From: Sinomonas sp. R1AF57
GTDB taxonomy: Bacteria > Actinomycetota > Actinomycetes > Actinomycetales > Micrococcaceae
Direction of reading: 5' to 3'
Assembly (NCBI RefSeq): GCF_002224485.1
Contig: NZ_CP022463.1
Location: forward strand, 1,832,817-1,896,816
DNA: 64,000 nucleotides
A program made the translations under genes and the position numbers. Below, in pieces: positions 27,017 to 35,157 of the stretch (the stretch's first letter is position 1; every line of letters begins with the position of its first letter). The notes under the pieces were generated by a model. It was not told the DNA's origin. It saw only the letters and a program-made list of their open reading frames with translations, and did no database searches.

Positions 27017-28435
27017 CTATCGGCGGGCGAGCCACCTGAGCGCGGCGGAGGCGGCCCGGTAGCCGCCCATGCCGTGGGTTCCGGCACCGGGCGGGGTCGA
27101 GGCGGAGCAGAGGTAAACGCCCGGCGCGCCGGTGGCGTAGGGGTCCGGCGTGAGGCGTGGGCGGGCGAGGAGCTGCAGCCCGGTGTTGGCGCCGGCGCCG
27201 ATGTCGCCGCCCACGTAGTTCGCGTTGTGGGCCTCGAGGGCGGCTGGCCCGCGGACCGCTGTGGCCCGGACCGTGCGCCGGAAGCCCGGTGCGAAGCGCT
27301 CGATCTGGCCGACGAGGGCCTCGGTGGCGTCGCCGGCGAAGGCGTGCGGCACGTGTGCGTAGGCCCACACGGGGTGGACGCCGTCCCTCGATCTTCCCGG
27401 ATCGGCGAGGTACTGCTGGCCGACGAGCACGAAGGGGCGCGCGGGCATGCGGCCGCGGGCCGTCGCGGCCTCCGCCTCGGCGATCTCCTCGAGCGTCCCC
27501 CCGACATGGACTGTTCCGGCCCGCCGGGCGAGCTCGGACGCCCAGGGGATGCCGCCCTCCACGGCGAAGTCCACCCTGTAGGCGGCGGGGCCGTGGCGGA
27601 AGCGGCGGTAGCTGGCGGCGACGCGCGGCGGAAGGCGGTCTCCCAGGATCCTCGCGGCAGCGGACGGGGTGACGTCGAGCAGGACCACGTCGGCGCCGTC
27701 GAGCTCGCGGACGTCCTCGACCCGCCGGCCCGTCTCGATGGAGCCGCCGAAGCGGGCGAGCCGGGCGGCCAGGGCCGCCGTGATCGCGCCGGAGCCGCCC
27801 TCGGCCACGGGCCACCCCACCGTGTGGGCCGCTGCGGCGAGGACGATCGCGACCGAGCTCGTGAACGGGGAGTCGAGCGGCGCGAAGGCGTGCGCCGCGA
27901 TCCCGCCGAACAGCGCACGGGCCTCGTCGGTCCGCCAGCGGCGAGCCGACAGGGTGGCGGGGAGGACCGCGTCGAGGCCGAACCGCGCGAGCGCGAACGG
28001 GTGCCGGGGGACGGCGACGAGGGGGCCCAGGATGTCCTCGACGAGGGTGCCGAAGCTGCGGGCGGCACGGCCGATCAGCCTGTCCCAGGCGGGACCGTCG
28101 GGCCCGAGGCCGGAGGCGGTGCGCGCCTCGTCCCGCCAGAGGGCTGCCGCGCGGCCGCCGTCCAGCGGGTGGACGAGCTGGACGTCGGGCTCCCGCCACC
28201 GCAGGCCGTGCTCCTCGAGCCCGAGGCCCGAGAGGTAGGGCGAGGCCGCGGCGAACGGGTGGAACGCGGAGCACTCGTCGACGAGGAGGCCCGGCAGGTC
28301 CTCGACCGACGAGCGGCATCCTCCCCCGATGGTGGGCTCGGCCTCGAGCACACGCACGTCCAGTCCGTGCATGGCAAGGTGCACGGCCCCTGCGAGCCCA
28401 TTGGGCCCGCTCCCGACCACGACAGCGCTGCTCAC
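27017..28435 (-). CDS. FAD-dependent oxidoreductase, phytoene dehydrogenase-like
   Basis: A 472-residue flavoprotein of the CrtI/phytoene desaturase-related amine-oxidase superfamily. The FAD-binding motif is at the extreme N-terminus (SSAVVVGSGPNGLAGAVHLAMHGLDVRVLEAEPTIGGGCRS). The family C-terminal segment GVYLCSASTPPGAGTHGMGGYRAA is present. GTG 28435 follows GAGGATGGAGGG and gives a start directly at the Rossmann motif; the open frame upstream is not protein-like. No carotenoid genes are nearby, so the substrate is unknown. Probably the first gene of a unit with the methyltransferase. Confidence 0.85.
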   Translation of the reverse strand: MSSAVVVGSGPNGLAGAVHLAMHGLDVRVLEAEPTIGGGCRSSVEDLPGLLVDECSAFHPFAAASPYLSGLGLEEHGLRWREPDVQLVHPLDGGRAAALWRDEARTASGLGPDGPAWDRLIGRAARSFGTLVEDILGPLVAVPRHPFALARFGLDAVLPATLSARRWRTDEARALFGGIAAHAFAPLDSPFTSSVAIVLAAAAHTVGWPVAEGGSGAITAALAARLARFGGSIETGRRVEDVRELDGADVVLLDVTPSAAARILGDRLPPRVAASYRRFRHGPAAYRVDFAVEGGIPWASELARRAGTVHVGGTLEEIAEAEAATARGRMPARPFVLVGQQYLADPGRSRDGVHPVWAYAHVPHAFAGDATEALVGQIERFAPGFRRTVRATAVRGPAALEAHNANYVGGDIGAGANTGLQLLARPRLTPDPYATGAPGVYLCSASTPPGAGTHGMGGYRAASAALRWLARR

Positions 28436-28501
28436 CCCTCCATCCTCGCACCAGCACCAGCGCCACTGGCGTGGGGCGCGGCCCTGGACCATGATTCCGG
28501 C

Positions 28502-30349
28502 ATGGGCAGGACCGAGGCGCGGCGCACGACGGCGCGCGCCCGCCTGCCCTCGTGGGTCCCAGTCGCGCCGTGGGTCGCTGACTACCGGATCGCGTGGCTG
28601 CGCAGCGATGCCGTGGCGGGGGCGGCCCTGTTCGGGCTGCTCATCCCCTCGGGCATGGCGTATGCGCAGGCCGCCGGGCTCCCGCCGGCTACCGGTCTGT
28701 ACGCGACGATCGTGCCGATGATCGTGTACGCGGCCATCGGGCCGAGCCGCGTGCTCGTGCTCGCACCGGATTCGTCCCTGGCTCCGCTCATCGCCGCGGC
28801 CGTGCTGCCCCTTGCTGCGGGCAGCGAGGCACGCGCCGTCGCGCTCGCCGGCCTGCTCGCGATCCTCATGGGGCTGGTCATGGCCGCGGGAGCCGCGCTG
28901 CGGCTCGGTGCCGTCACGCACCTGCTCTCTCGGCCCATCCGGCTCGGCTACCTCGGCGGCCTCGCCCTCGTCGTGGTGGCCTCCCAGCTGCCCGTGCTCC
29001 TCGGCGTGGAGGCCCAGGGGGACACGCCCTGGCAGAAGCTGGCCGCCACGGCGGGGGTCCTCGGCGAGACGAACCTCGTCGCCCTCGCCCTCGGCGGCGG
29101 CGCCCTGGCCCTCATCGGAGCCGTGCGGGCCTTCGGGTGGAAGCTCGCGGGCGTGCTCCCCGCCGTCGTGCTCTCGGCACTGGTCACGTGGGCGGCCGGC
29201 CTCGGGGAGCGTGTCCACGTTGCCGGCGCACTCCCCCGCGGGCTGCCAGCGCCCGCGCTCGGCGGGATCACCCTCGCTGACGCGGTGGCGCTGCTGCTGC
29301 CCGCGGCGGGCATAGCCCTCATGGCGTTCGCGGACACGGGCGTGCTCTCGCAGAGCCTGGCCCGGCAGCAGGGCCAGTCCGTGTCCGGCAACCGCGAGAT
29401 GGCCGCGGTGGGGATCGCCAACGCATCCGCGGGGCTGTTCGGCGGGTTCCCGATCTCCGGCAGCGGGTCCCGGACCCCGGTGGCCGTGGCGGCGGGGGCC
29501 AGGAGCCAGCTTGCAGGGGTCTTCGCCTCGCTGCTCGTCGTGGCCTTCATGCTCGCCGCCCCGGAGGCCACCGCGTACCTGCCCACGGCGACCCTCGCCG
29601 CCGTCGTGATCGCCGCGGTCATAGGGCTCGTCGACGGGCCGGCGATCGTCCGGCTCGCGCGGATGAGCCTGACGGAGACGGCGCTCATGGCCGCCGCGTT
29701 CGTGGGCGTGACGACGCTGGGCGTGCTTCCCGGGATCCTCGTCGCGGTGGGCCTGGCCCTGCTCGAGTTCGTGCGGCGGGCCTGGTCGCCGTACCGTGCC
29801 GAGCTCGGGGACCTCCAGGACGTGCCGGGCTATCACGACCTCTCGCGCCACCCGGAGGGCGTCCGCGTGCCGGGCCTCGTGATCGCCCGCTTCGATGCGC
29901 CGCTGTTCTTCGCCAACGGCGCGGTCTTCACCGGGTTCGTGCGCTCCCTCGTCGAACGGGCCGACCGCGACATCCGGCATGTCGTCATTGCGGCCGAGCC
30001 GATCACGGGGATCGACACCACGGCGCTCGACGAGCTCGTGGACCTCGACGAGTGGCTCGACGGGCACGGGATCGAGCTGGTGTTCGCCGAGCTCAAGGGA
30101 CCGGTCAAGGACCGGCTCCTGAAGTTCGGCACGCGGGCGCGCTTCGGGCCCGGCCACTTCTACCCGACGGTGAGCGCCGCCGTCCGCGCCCTCCGCGCGG
30201 ACCGTGGGGACCGCGCGGACCCTGAGGAGCGGAACCATGACGATGGGCGCGACGAGGGCGACGGTCGCAGCCAGGGCCGCGCGTCCGACGCCGGCGGCGA
30301 GCCGCCGGGGGACGGCTCGCCTTCCCGCAGTGGTCCTCCTAGGGGGTGA
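28502..30349 (+). CDS. SulP-family anion transporter with STAS domain
   Basis: A 615-residue SLC26/SulP transporter. About 10-12 membrane segments occupy residues 35-430, including LLIPSGMAYAQAAGLPPATGLYATIVPMIVYAAIG (SulP signature) and GNREMAAVGIANASAGLFGGFPISGSGSRTPVA. A STAS domain follows at about 450-565 (VIARFDAPLFFANGAVF...AAEPITGIDTTALDEL). The last 50 residues are Asp/Gly/Arg-rich and look disordered, an unusual extension. ATG 28502 lacks a clear ribosome binding site. Likely substrates are sulfate, bicarbonate or other anions. The upstream open frame that continues to 25823 is a high-GC shadow. Confidence 0.88.
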   Translation: MGRTEARRTTARARLPSWVPVAPWVADYRIAWLRSDAVAGAALFGLLIPSGMAYAQAAGLPPATGLYATIVPMIVYAAIGPSRVLVLAPDSSLAPLIAAAVLPLAAGSEARAVALAGLLAILMGLVMAAGAALRLGAVTHLLSRPIRLGYLGGLALVVVASQLPVLLGVEAQGDTPWQKLAATAGVLGETNLVALALGGGALALIGAVRAFGWKLAGVLPAVVLSALVTWAAGLGERVHVAGALPRGLPAPALGGITLADAVALLLPAAGIALMAFADTGVLSQSLARQQGQSVSGNREMAAVGIANASAGLFGGFPISGSGSRTPVAVAAGARSQLAGVFASLLVVAFMLAAPEATAYLPTATLAAVVIAAVIGLVDGPAIVRLARMSLTETALMAAAFVGVTTLGVLPGILVAVGLALLEFVRRAWSPYRAELGDLQDVPGYHDLSRHPEGVRVPGLVIARFDAPLFFANGAVFTGFVRSLVERADRDIRHVVIAAEPITGIDTTALDELVDLDEWLDGHGIELVFAELKGPVKDRLLKFGTRARFGPGHFYPTVSAAVRALRADRGDRADPEERNHDDGRDEGDGRSQGRASDAGGEPPGDGSPSRSGPPRG

Positions 30350-30471
30350 TGGCCGTGAAGACGGCGTCGGTCCTGTTGGCGGTCGAACGGGCAATACACG
30401 TGGCTTTCGTTCGCGGACGCTGCCCCACCCGCCGCGGATGAGGTGAACCAGTAGTGGTCGACCGCCTTGGC

Positions 30472-31149
30472 CTAAGCCCGCGGGGCGTGCTCCCTGACGA
30501 ATGCGGCCGTGGGCTCGGCCAGGGAGGCGCCGATGGCGTAGGGGGTCCGTTTCGCGCCCTTGACGGCGAAGGAATGGTCCCCGCCCTCCTGCCAGGCGAG
30601 CGTCGCCGTCGGCAGCTTCGAGACCACGCCCTGAAGCAGATCGGCGGACGCGAGGGTGTCGCGCGTCCCCTGGAGGAACAGCATCGGCAGCCTGAGCGCG
30701 TAGAGGTGCTCGTCGCGGAGCCTCTCCGGCTTGCCCGCGGGATGCAGCGGGTAGCCGAGGAACACGAGGCCGGCCGGCTCGATGATCCCCTCGGCGGCAG
30801 CCATGGATGCCATGCGGCCTCCGAACGACTTGCCTGCCGCCCACAGCGGCTCCCCTGCCGAACGCCGTCGCGCCTCGTCCATCACGGCCGCCCACACCGG
30901 GATCGCCTTCGGCGCCCGGTCGGGCACCTTCTTGCCGGCTTCCATGTAGGCGAAGTTGAAGCGGAGCGTCGCGACGCCCACCTCGTTGAGCGCGTCGCAG
31001 TAGCCCACCATGAAGGGGTGGTCCATGCCTGCACCGGCGCCGTGGGCCACGAGGACCGTCGCGTCCGTCCCATCGGGCCGGGAGAAGACCGCGGAGACAT
31101 CGCCCGACGGGGTGGGGAGGGTGATCCGGGTGCCGTGCTCGCGCGTCAT
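30472..31149 (-). CDS. Alpha/beta hydrolase (KANL3/Tex30-like)
   Basis: A 225-residue alpha/beta hydrolase. The fold is marked by VLVAHGAGAGMDHPFM (oxyanion-hole region), AGKSFGGRMAS (nucleophile elbow G-x-S-x-G, Ser about residue 109), LFLQGTRDTLAS (acid Asp) and EGGDHSFAV (catalytic His). The pattern and short length match the KANL3/Tex30-like hydrolases, often annotated as dienelactone hydrolase-like. It diverges from the cupin-like gene with a 52-bp spacer. Substrate unknown. Confidence 0.82.
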   Translation of the reverse strand: MTREHGTRITLPTPSGDVSAVFSRPDGTDATVLVAHGAGAGMDHPFMVGYCDALNEVGVATLRFNFAYMEAGKKVPDRAPKAIPVWAAVMDEARRRSAGEPLWAAGKSFGGRMASMAAAEGIIEPAGLVFLGYPLHPAGKPERLRDEHLYALRLPMLFLQGTRDTLASADLLQGVVSKLPTATLAWQEGGDHSFAVKGAKRTPYAIGASLAEPTAAFVREHAPRA

Positions 31150-31201
31150 ACGACCATCATGCCCGCCCCGGCCGGGCGGCCGGGACGCCTAGAGTGTGGT
31201 C

Positions 31202-31585
31202 ATGGCAGAGACGTCCGGCACCGGCCTCCCCCGCATCCTGGCCGACACGAGCGTGCTGGCCCAGACGCACGACGCCGCGGCGTCGGGTGCCGTCTTCCGG
31301 CTCACCATGGATCCGCGCGACCTCGACGCGAACGTGATCGCCCTCCCGGCGGGCGGAACCATCGAGGACCACGTCGGGCCGGACCTGGACGTCCTCCTGC
31401 ACATCGTCTCGGGCGGCGGAGTCCTCTCCACCGACGGTGGCGACGTCCGGCTATCCCCGGGGAAGCTCGTGTGGCTGCCGCGTCGGTCGCGGAGGGCGTT
31501 CGCCGCGGGACCGGACGGGCTCAGCTACCTCTCCGTCCACGGGCGCAAGCCCGGGCTGGGGCTCTCGCAGCGTCCCGGGCCCTAG
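31202..31585 (+). CDS. Cupin-like small protein
   Basis: A 127-residue single-domain protein. The segment VIALPAGGTIEDHVGPDLDVLLHIVSGGGVLSTDGGDVRLSPGKLVWLPRRSRRAFAAGPDGLSYLSVH has the spacing of cupin motifs 1 and 2, but the usual metal-binding His pair is mostly absent (only His in EDHVG and LLHIV), so metal binding is doubtful. ATG 31202 is chosen over GTG 31196. No obvious partner; divergent from the hydrolase gene. Confidence 0.7.
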   Translation: MAETSGTGLPRILADTSVLAQTHDAAASGAVFRLTMDPRDLDANVIALPAGGTIEDHVGPDLDVLLHIVSGGGVLSTDGGDVRLSPGKLVWLPRRSRRAFAAGPDGLSYLSVHGRKPGLGLSQRPGP

Positions 31586-31652
31586 GGCGCCCCCGGCGGC
31601 AGGGGCGGGCCGGCCCGGAGCGCTGTTCGAGCGTGCGGTTCCGGTGCGGTGT

Positions 31653-32069
31653 TCAGGCGCTGAGGTTGTCGATCATCGCCTCGAGGGCACGCAGGGTCCG
31701 CTCGTACTCGCCGTCGTCGAGCCCCTTGACCGTGGCGTCCCGGAGCCCCTCGACCGACTCCCTGGCCGTGCGCAGCTCCGCCCGGCCGGCGTCCGTGAGA
31801 CGGTAGACGCCGGCCTTCTCGGCCACCAGGCCGCCGCTGAGCAGCGGTTCGAGGTAGCGCTCGGAGGTCTCCCCGGCAGCGGTGTTCAGGAACGGGGCAA
31901 TGGCCTCGTCGAGCTGCCCGAGCGTTTCCTCCCCCTCCGCGAGGACGTTGAGGAGCTGCCACTGGCGCCGGCTCAGCCGATGCCGCTCGAGGGCCTCCTC
32001 GAAGCGCTCCTCGAGGAGCCTGTCGAGGGTCCTGAGCAGGTAGCCCAGCGGCTTCTGGGGGTCGGTCAT
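31653..32069 (-). CDS. MarR-type winged-helix regulator
   Basis: A 138-residue protein with MarR/winged-helix features: a first helix (YLLRTLDRLLEERFEEALERHRLSRRQWQLLNVLAEGEETLGQLDEAIAPF), then the wing (LLSGGLVAEKAGVYRLTDAGRAEL) and a dimerisation helix. ATG 32069 has GGGAGGAAG at ideal spacing. The regulon is unknown; the palindromes at 913-973 are a far-off candidate type of site, but nothing in the sequence links them. Confidence 0.75.
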   Translation of the reverse strand: MTDPQKPLGYLLRTLDRLLEERFEEALERHRLSRRQWQLLNVLAEGEETLGQLDEAIAPFLNTAAGETSERYLEPLLSGGLVAEKAGVYRLTDAGRAELRTARESVEGLRDATVKGLDDGEYERTLRALEAMIDNLSA

Positions 32070-32129
32070 GGCTTCCTCCCGGGTCGTCGGCACCACTATG
32101 CCGCCGGCGCCGGGCGATGCCTAGGGCCT

Positions 32130-32276
32130 TCAGTCCACAGCTGCCCCGGTCTCATGGCGTACTTCCCTGCCCATCGCCTTGACGGTCTGGGCGAGGCTCG
32201 AGGCGGCTGCGGCGTCCCCGTCCAGGACTGCGGACGTCAGGTCTTCCACAAGGTCGATGTACTCGAGGAGCTTCAC
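32130..32276 (-). CDS. Candidate 48-residue small protein
   Basis: A short frame, GTG 32276 to TGA 32130, coding VKLLEYIDLVEDLTSAVLDGDAAAASSLAQTVKAMGREVRHETGAAVD. It has an AGAGGGA ribosome binding site seven bases upstream, amphipathic helical character, and third-position G/C bias like its neighbours. It lies 60 bp upstream of the MarR-type gene on the same strand. No family is recognised. It could be a real small protein or chance. Confidence 0.4.
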   Translation of the reverse strand: MKLLEYIDLVEDLTSAVLDGDAAAASSLAQTVKAMGREVRHETGAAVD

Positions 32277-32414
32277 GGCACGTTCCCTCTCGGAGGCGAG
32301 CGGATCATCGGATCGTTCTGGCCAGGCCTGGGCAGCGCCAGTCTAGGGAGGCCGGGCGACGACGAGGTGAATGCCAGCGGTACACCGAGCGCACAGGCGC
32401 GAGCGGGAATGCAG

Positions 32415-32442
32415 AAAGGGCCGCCCTTCCGGACGGCCCTTT
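32415..32442 (-). terminator. Terminator after the tRNA-Ala pair
   Basis: AAAGGGCCG (32415-32423) and CGGCCCTTT (32434-32442) form a 9-bp stem, directly downstream of the second tRNA on the minus strand and ending in TTTC. Confidence 0.65.
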
Positions 32443-32450
32443 CATTTGGG

Positions 32451-32523
32451 TGGAGGTAAGGGGATTCGAACCCCTGACCTTCTGCATGCCATGCAGACGC
32501 GCTACCAACTGCGCCATACCCCC
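32451..32523 (-). tRNA. tRNA-Ala(GGC), second copy
   Basis: A 73-nt cloverleaf starting GGGGGTA and ending TACCTCC plus discriminator A. The anticodon loop ATGGCAT gives anticodon GGC. The G3:U70 wobble pair, the alanine identity element, is present. CCA is not encoded. Confidence 0.95.
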
Positions 32524-32524
32524 G

Positions 32525-32597
32525 TGGAGCTGAGGGGACTCGAACCCCTGACCCCCTGCATGCCATGCAGGTGCGCTACCAGCTGCGCCACAGCCCC
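32525..32597 (-). tRNA. tRNA-Ala(GGC), first copy
   Basis: A 73-nt cloverleaf with acceptor GGGGCTG/CAGCTCC, G3:U70, anticodon loop ATGGCAT (GGC), T-loop TTCGAGT and discriminator A. It lies one base from the next tRNA, so both come from one transcript. CCA is not encoded. Confidence 0.96.
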
Positions 32598-32665
32598 GCG
32601 AGTCGCATTCCAAACGGTGTGGAGGAGACCGATGATCACCGCTCCCCGTCCGGAGCAACTCGAAT

Positions 32666-32695
32666 ATCTTAGAACGATTCGGCCCGTGCGCACAA
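32666..32695 (-). promoter_or_regulatory. Probable promoter of the tRNA-Ala pair
   Basis: On the minus strand TTGTGC (32690-32695) and TAAGAT (32666-32671) are 18 bp apart, in a locally AT-rich patch about 70 bp before the first tRNA. Confidence 0.55.
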
Positions 32696-32736
32696 ATCGA
32701 TGGGCCGGGTTTCGACTCCGCTCAACCGCCGTGGGC

Positions 32737-33414
32737 TCAGCCCTCCTCGACGGTCACAGGCACCGGCAGGGTGCCCGCATTGTGCTCGCCGAGGCGCCAC
32801 CGAGGCGTCCCGTCGTCGTGCGGGCGCCGCTCCTCGAGGATGGACCATGAACAGTTCGACAGGCCCGAGAGAGCGCCCCACAGTCCGTGCGGGAGGCCGA
32901 GGAGGTGCGCGAGGCCCACGCGGATCGCTCCGCCGTGGCTCACGACGACGAGTGTCCCGTCCGCGGGCACGCCGGCCAGGGCGCGGTCCACCGCCCGGTG
33001 CACGCGTGCGGCGACGTCGAGACGGGTCTCGGCACCGCCAGCGGGGAGGTGGACATCGCCCTCTTCCCAGCGGTGCAGGCCCTCCGGATCCATCGTCCGA
33101 ATGACGTCGAAGGTGTGGCCCTGCCACACGCCGGCATTCGTCTCGCGCAGGCCCGAATCCACGGCCACCGGCAGTCCCGTGAGCGAGGCGAGCGCGTCCG
33201 CCGTCGTGCGTGCCCGTTCGAGGTCCGAGGCGACGATGCCGCTCGGCTGGAGGGACGCGAGGCGTCGCGCGGCCGCAACAGCCTGACGCTGCCCTTCGTC
33301 GTTCAGCGGGATGTCAGTCTGGCCCTGGAAGCGGCCGGCGGCGTTCCAGTCGGTGCGGCCGTGGCGCCAGAAGACGATGCGGCGTCCGACGGCGCGGAAG
33401 TGGTCAGGCTTCAC
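32737..33414 (-). CDS. Histidine phosphatase family protein
   Basis: A 225-residue phosphoglycerate-mutase-like phosphatase. The catalytic R-H-G motif is in IVFWRHGRTDWNAAGRFQGQTDIPLNDEGQRQA (His about residue 18), with the second conserved His in VVVSHGGAIR and the catalytic acid in LRETNAGVWQG. GTG 33414 lies 4 bp after the rsfS stop, so it is the last gene of the nadD operon. The substrate is not evident; broad-specificity phosphatase and glucosyl-3-phosphoglycerate phosphatase are family possibilities. Confidence 0.88.
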   Translation of the reverse strand: MKPDHFRAVGRRIVFWRHGRTDWNAAGRFQGQTDIPLNDEGQRQAVAAARRLASLQPSGIVASDLERARTTADALASLTGLPVAVDSGLRETNAGVWQGHTFDVIRTMDPEGLHRWEEGDVHLPAGGAETRLDVAARVHRAVDRALAGVPADGTLVVVSHGGAIRVGLAHLLGLPHGLWGALSGLSNCSWSILEERRPHDDGTPRWRLGEHNAGTLPVPVTVEEG

Positions 33415-33418
33415 CGGC

Positions 33419-33811
33419 TCAGCCCGCGGCGGGCGCGGCCGCTCCCGAGCCGTCCAGGCCGAGGTCCAGGACCGGGCAGTCCTTCCAGAGCCGCTCGAGC
33501 GCGTAGAAGGCGCGGTCTTCGGCGTGCATGACGTGGACCACCACGTCCCCGAAGTCGAGGAGCACCCAGCGCCCCTCGGAGCGGCCCTCGCGGCGCACGG
33601 GGCGCCGGTCCAGCTGCTCGATGAGCTCGTCCTCGATGTTGTCCACCACCGCGTTCACCTGACGCTCGGTCTCGGCGGACGCGATGACGAAGATATCCGT
33701 GATGGCGAGCCGTTCGCTCACGTCCACGGCGACGATGTTCTCCGCCAGCTTGTCGGCGGCGGCATGGGCTGCCGTGCGGGCCAGCTCGATGGCCGAGTCT
33801 GTTGCGCTCAC
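33419..33811 (-). CDS. rsfS: Ribosome silencing factor
   Basis: A 130-residue RsfS (YbeB/Iojap family), which binds ribosomal protein uL14 and blocks subunit joining in starved cells. Typical segments: DKLAENIVAVDVSERLAITDIFVIASAETERQVNAVVDNIEDEL and GRWVLLDFGDVVVHVMHAEDRAFYALERLWKDCP. The GTG start has AAGGAG five bases upstream. It is downstream of nadD, the usual bacterial neighbour. The C-terminus adds an Ala/Gly tail. Confidence 0.95.
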   Translation of the reverse strand: MSATDSAIELARTAAHAAADKLAENIVAVDVSERLAITDIFVIASAETERQVNAVVDNIEDELIEQLDRRPVRREGRSEGRWVLLDFGDVVVHVMHAEDRAFYALERLWKDCPVLDLGLDGSGAAAPAAG

Positions 33812-33841
33812 TCTTCTCCTTGGAGGCTTGGTCGCGGGCAG

Positions 33842-35152
33842 CTAGCTGCTGCCCAGCACGATGATGACGATGGCGACGATGAGGGCCAGGATGCCCACGG
33901 CGCCGATGCCCAGCAGGATGAGCCGCTCGCGCTCCGCTCGGCGTGCCCCGGACTGCGCGGCATCGAGCGGAGTGAGGCCGTGGGCGCTGCGGGCCGAGAC
34001 GGGTGCGCCCTCCGGAAGCTCCGCCGGGGCCCGCCGTTCGGCCGGCCGCCTCTGCTGGCGGTCCGTCTGGCCGGTGGTGATGGGCACGTGCGTGGTCGTC
34101 GGGGGCTTCATGACGGGGTGCGGGACCCCGGGCACGTTGACGAACTCGAGCGGCGTCACCATCGCGAGGTTGTCCGTCGCGGTGGGCGTTGGCGCCTTCC
34201 GCGCGGGAGCGGCGGTCTCCCGCCGGCTCTCCTCGGCCAGACGCTGCTTGGCCTGGGCACGACGGTTCAGGATGGCGGCACGTTCGGCCATCCTGACCTG
34301 CTCTGCGAGCACCTCCGGGTCGACGTCGGTGCCGTCGCCCCCGCGCTGGCCCTCGAGCATTGCGGCCTGGTTCTTCGCCTGCTCCTTGAGCAGCTCGCGC
34401 GCCGCGGCGATCTGCTCGTGGCTGAGCTTGCGGAAGGACCCGGTCTCGGGGCCCAGCGCGGGCGTGACGGTGAGCCCCTGCGGGACGATTCCCTGCATCG
34501 CCGTGGGCGGCGCGGGGTCGACGCCCGGGACCGGGAACCTCGCTTGGGGCTGGGCCTGGGGCTGGGCAGGCGACACCGCCGGCTGCGGAGCTCCCGAGCC
34601 CGCGAGGCGTCCGCGGGCCGTCTCGCTCTCGGAGGCATCGGGCGCCTCGGAAGACGCCTCCCGCGGGGTGACCCGGGGCACCTTGCCGGTCTCCCGCTCC
34701 CGCAGCGCCCGGCGCGAGGGATAGGGGCTGGACGAGCCCTGGACTGCCTGCTCCTTCTCCGCGAGCTCACGGAGCTTGCGCTGCGCCGCCCGATCGCGGG
34801 CCCTCGCCTGCGAACTGCGCTCGGGTCCGCCCTGTCGGACGCTGTCAGCCGGCACGTCCAGCGCGCGGCGGGCACGCACAGCGGCCGTCCGGTCCGTGAG
34901 CGGCTCCGACGGCTGAGCAGAGGGCTGGGTCCCTTCTCCGAAGGGCCGCGCCTGCGCCTCCGCGGCAGCATGGGCGGCCGCAACTCCCGCTGCGTGCGCC
35001 CGCGCAGCCTCGGCCTGCGCCGCGGCCTTGGCGCGGGCCTCGGCCTCGGCCTGGGCTGGAGTGAGCCGCGGCTCCTGCCCGGTCGCTGCAAGTCCAGCCT
35101 GCGCGAGACGCCGCTCGCGCCGGCTCGTGATGGGCTTCTCCTCGTTGCTCAT
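33842..35152 (-). CDS. Long disordered, C-tail-anchored membrane protein
   Basis: A 436-residue protein with no recognised domain. Most of it is low-complexity Ala/Arg/Gln/Pro with short charged helices (EAEARAKAAAQAEAARAHAAGVAAAHAAAEAQARP; SHEQIAAARELLKEQAKNQAAMLEGQRG). A single hydrophobic segment at the very C-terminus (ERLILLGIGAVGILALIVAIVIIVLGSS) marks it as tail-anchored with the bulk in the cytoplasm. ATG 35152 lies 5 bp after the nadD stop. A similar unknown gene between nadD and rsfS is, from memory, common in relatives. Confidence 0.78.
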   Translation of the reverse strand: MSNEEKPITSRRERRLAQAGLAATGQEPRLTPAQAEAEARAKAAAQAEAARAHAAGVAAAHAAAEAQARPFGEGTQPSAQPSEPLTDRTAAVRARRALDVPADSVRQGGPERSSQARARDRAAQRKLRELAEKEQAVQGSSSPYPSRRALRERETGKVPRVTPREASSEAPDASESETARGRLAGSGAPQPAVSPAQPQAQPQARFPVPGVDPAPPTAMQGIVPQGLTVTPALGPETGSFRKLSHEQIAAARELLKEQAKNQAAMLEGQRGGDGTDVDPEVLAEQVRMAERAAILNRRAQAKQRLAEESRRETAAPARKAPTPTATDNLAMVTPLEFVNVPGVPHPVMKPPTTTHVPITTGQTDRQQRRPAERRAPAELPEGAPVSARSAHGLTPLDAAQSGARRAERERLILLGIGAVGILALIVAIVIIVLGSS

Positions 35153-35157
35153 GGCTG

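Noticed and set aside
25823-30349. A 1508-codon open frame on the plus strand
   Set aside because: Only its last part (from 28502) is a real protein, the SulP transporter. The rest is an Arg/Gly/Ala-rich frame opposite the methyltransferase and oxidoreductase genes, a usual artefact at this GC content.
30350-30471. A 30-codon frame after sulP (MAVKTASVLLAVERAIHVAF...)
   Set aside because: No ribosome binding site of note, very short, and no family resemblance. I treat this as plain spacer.
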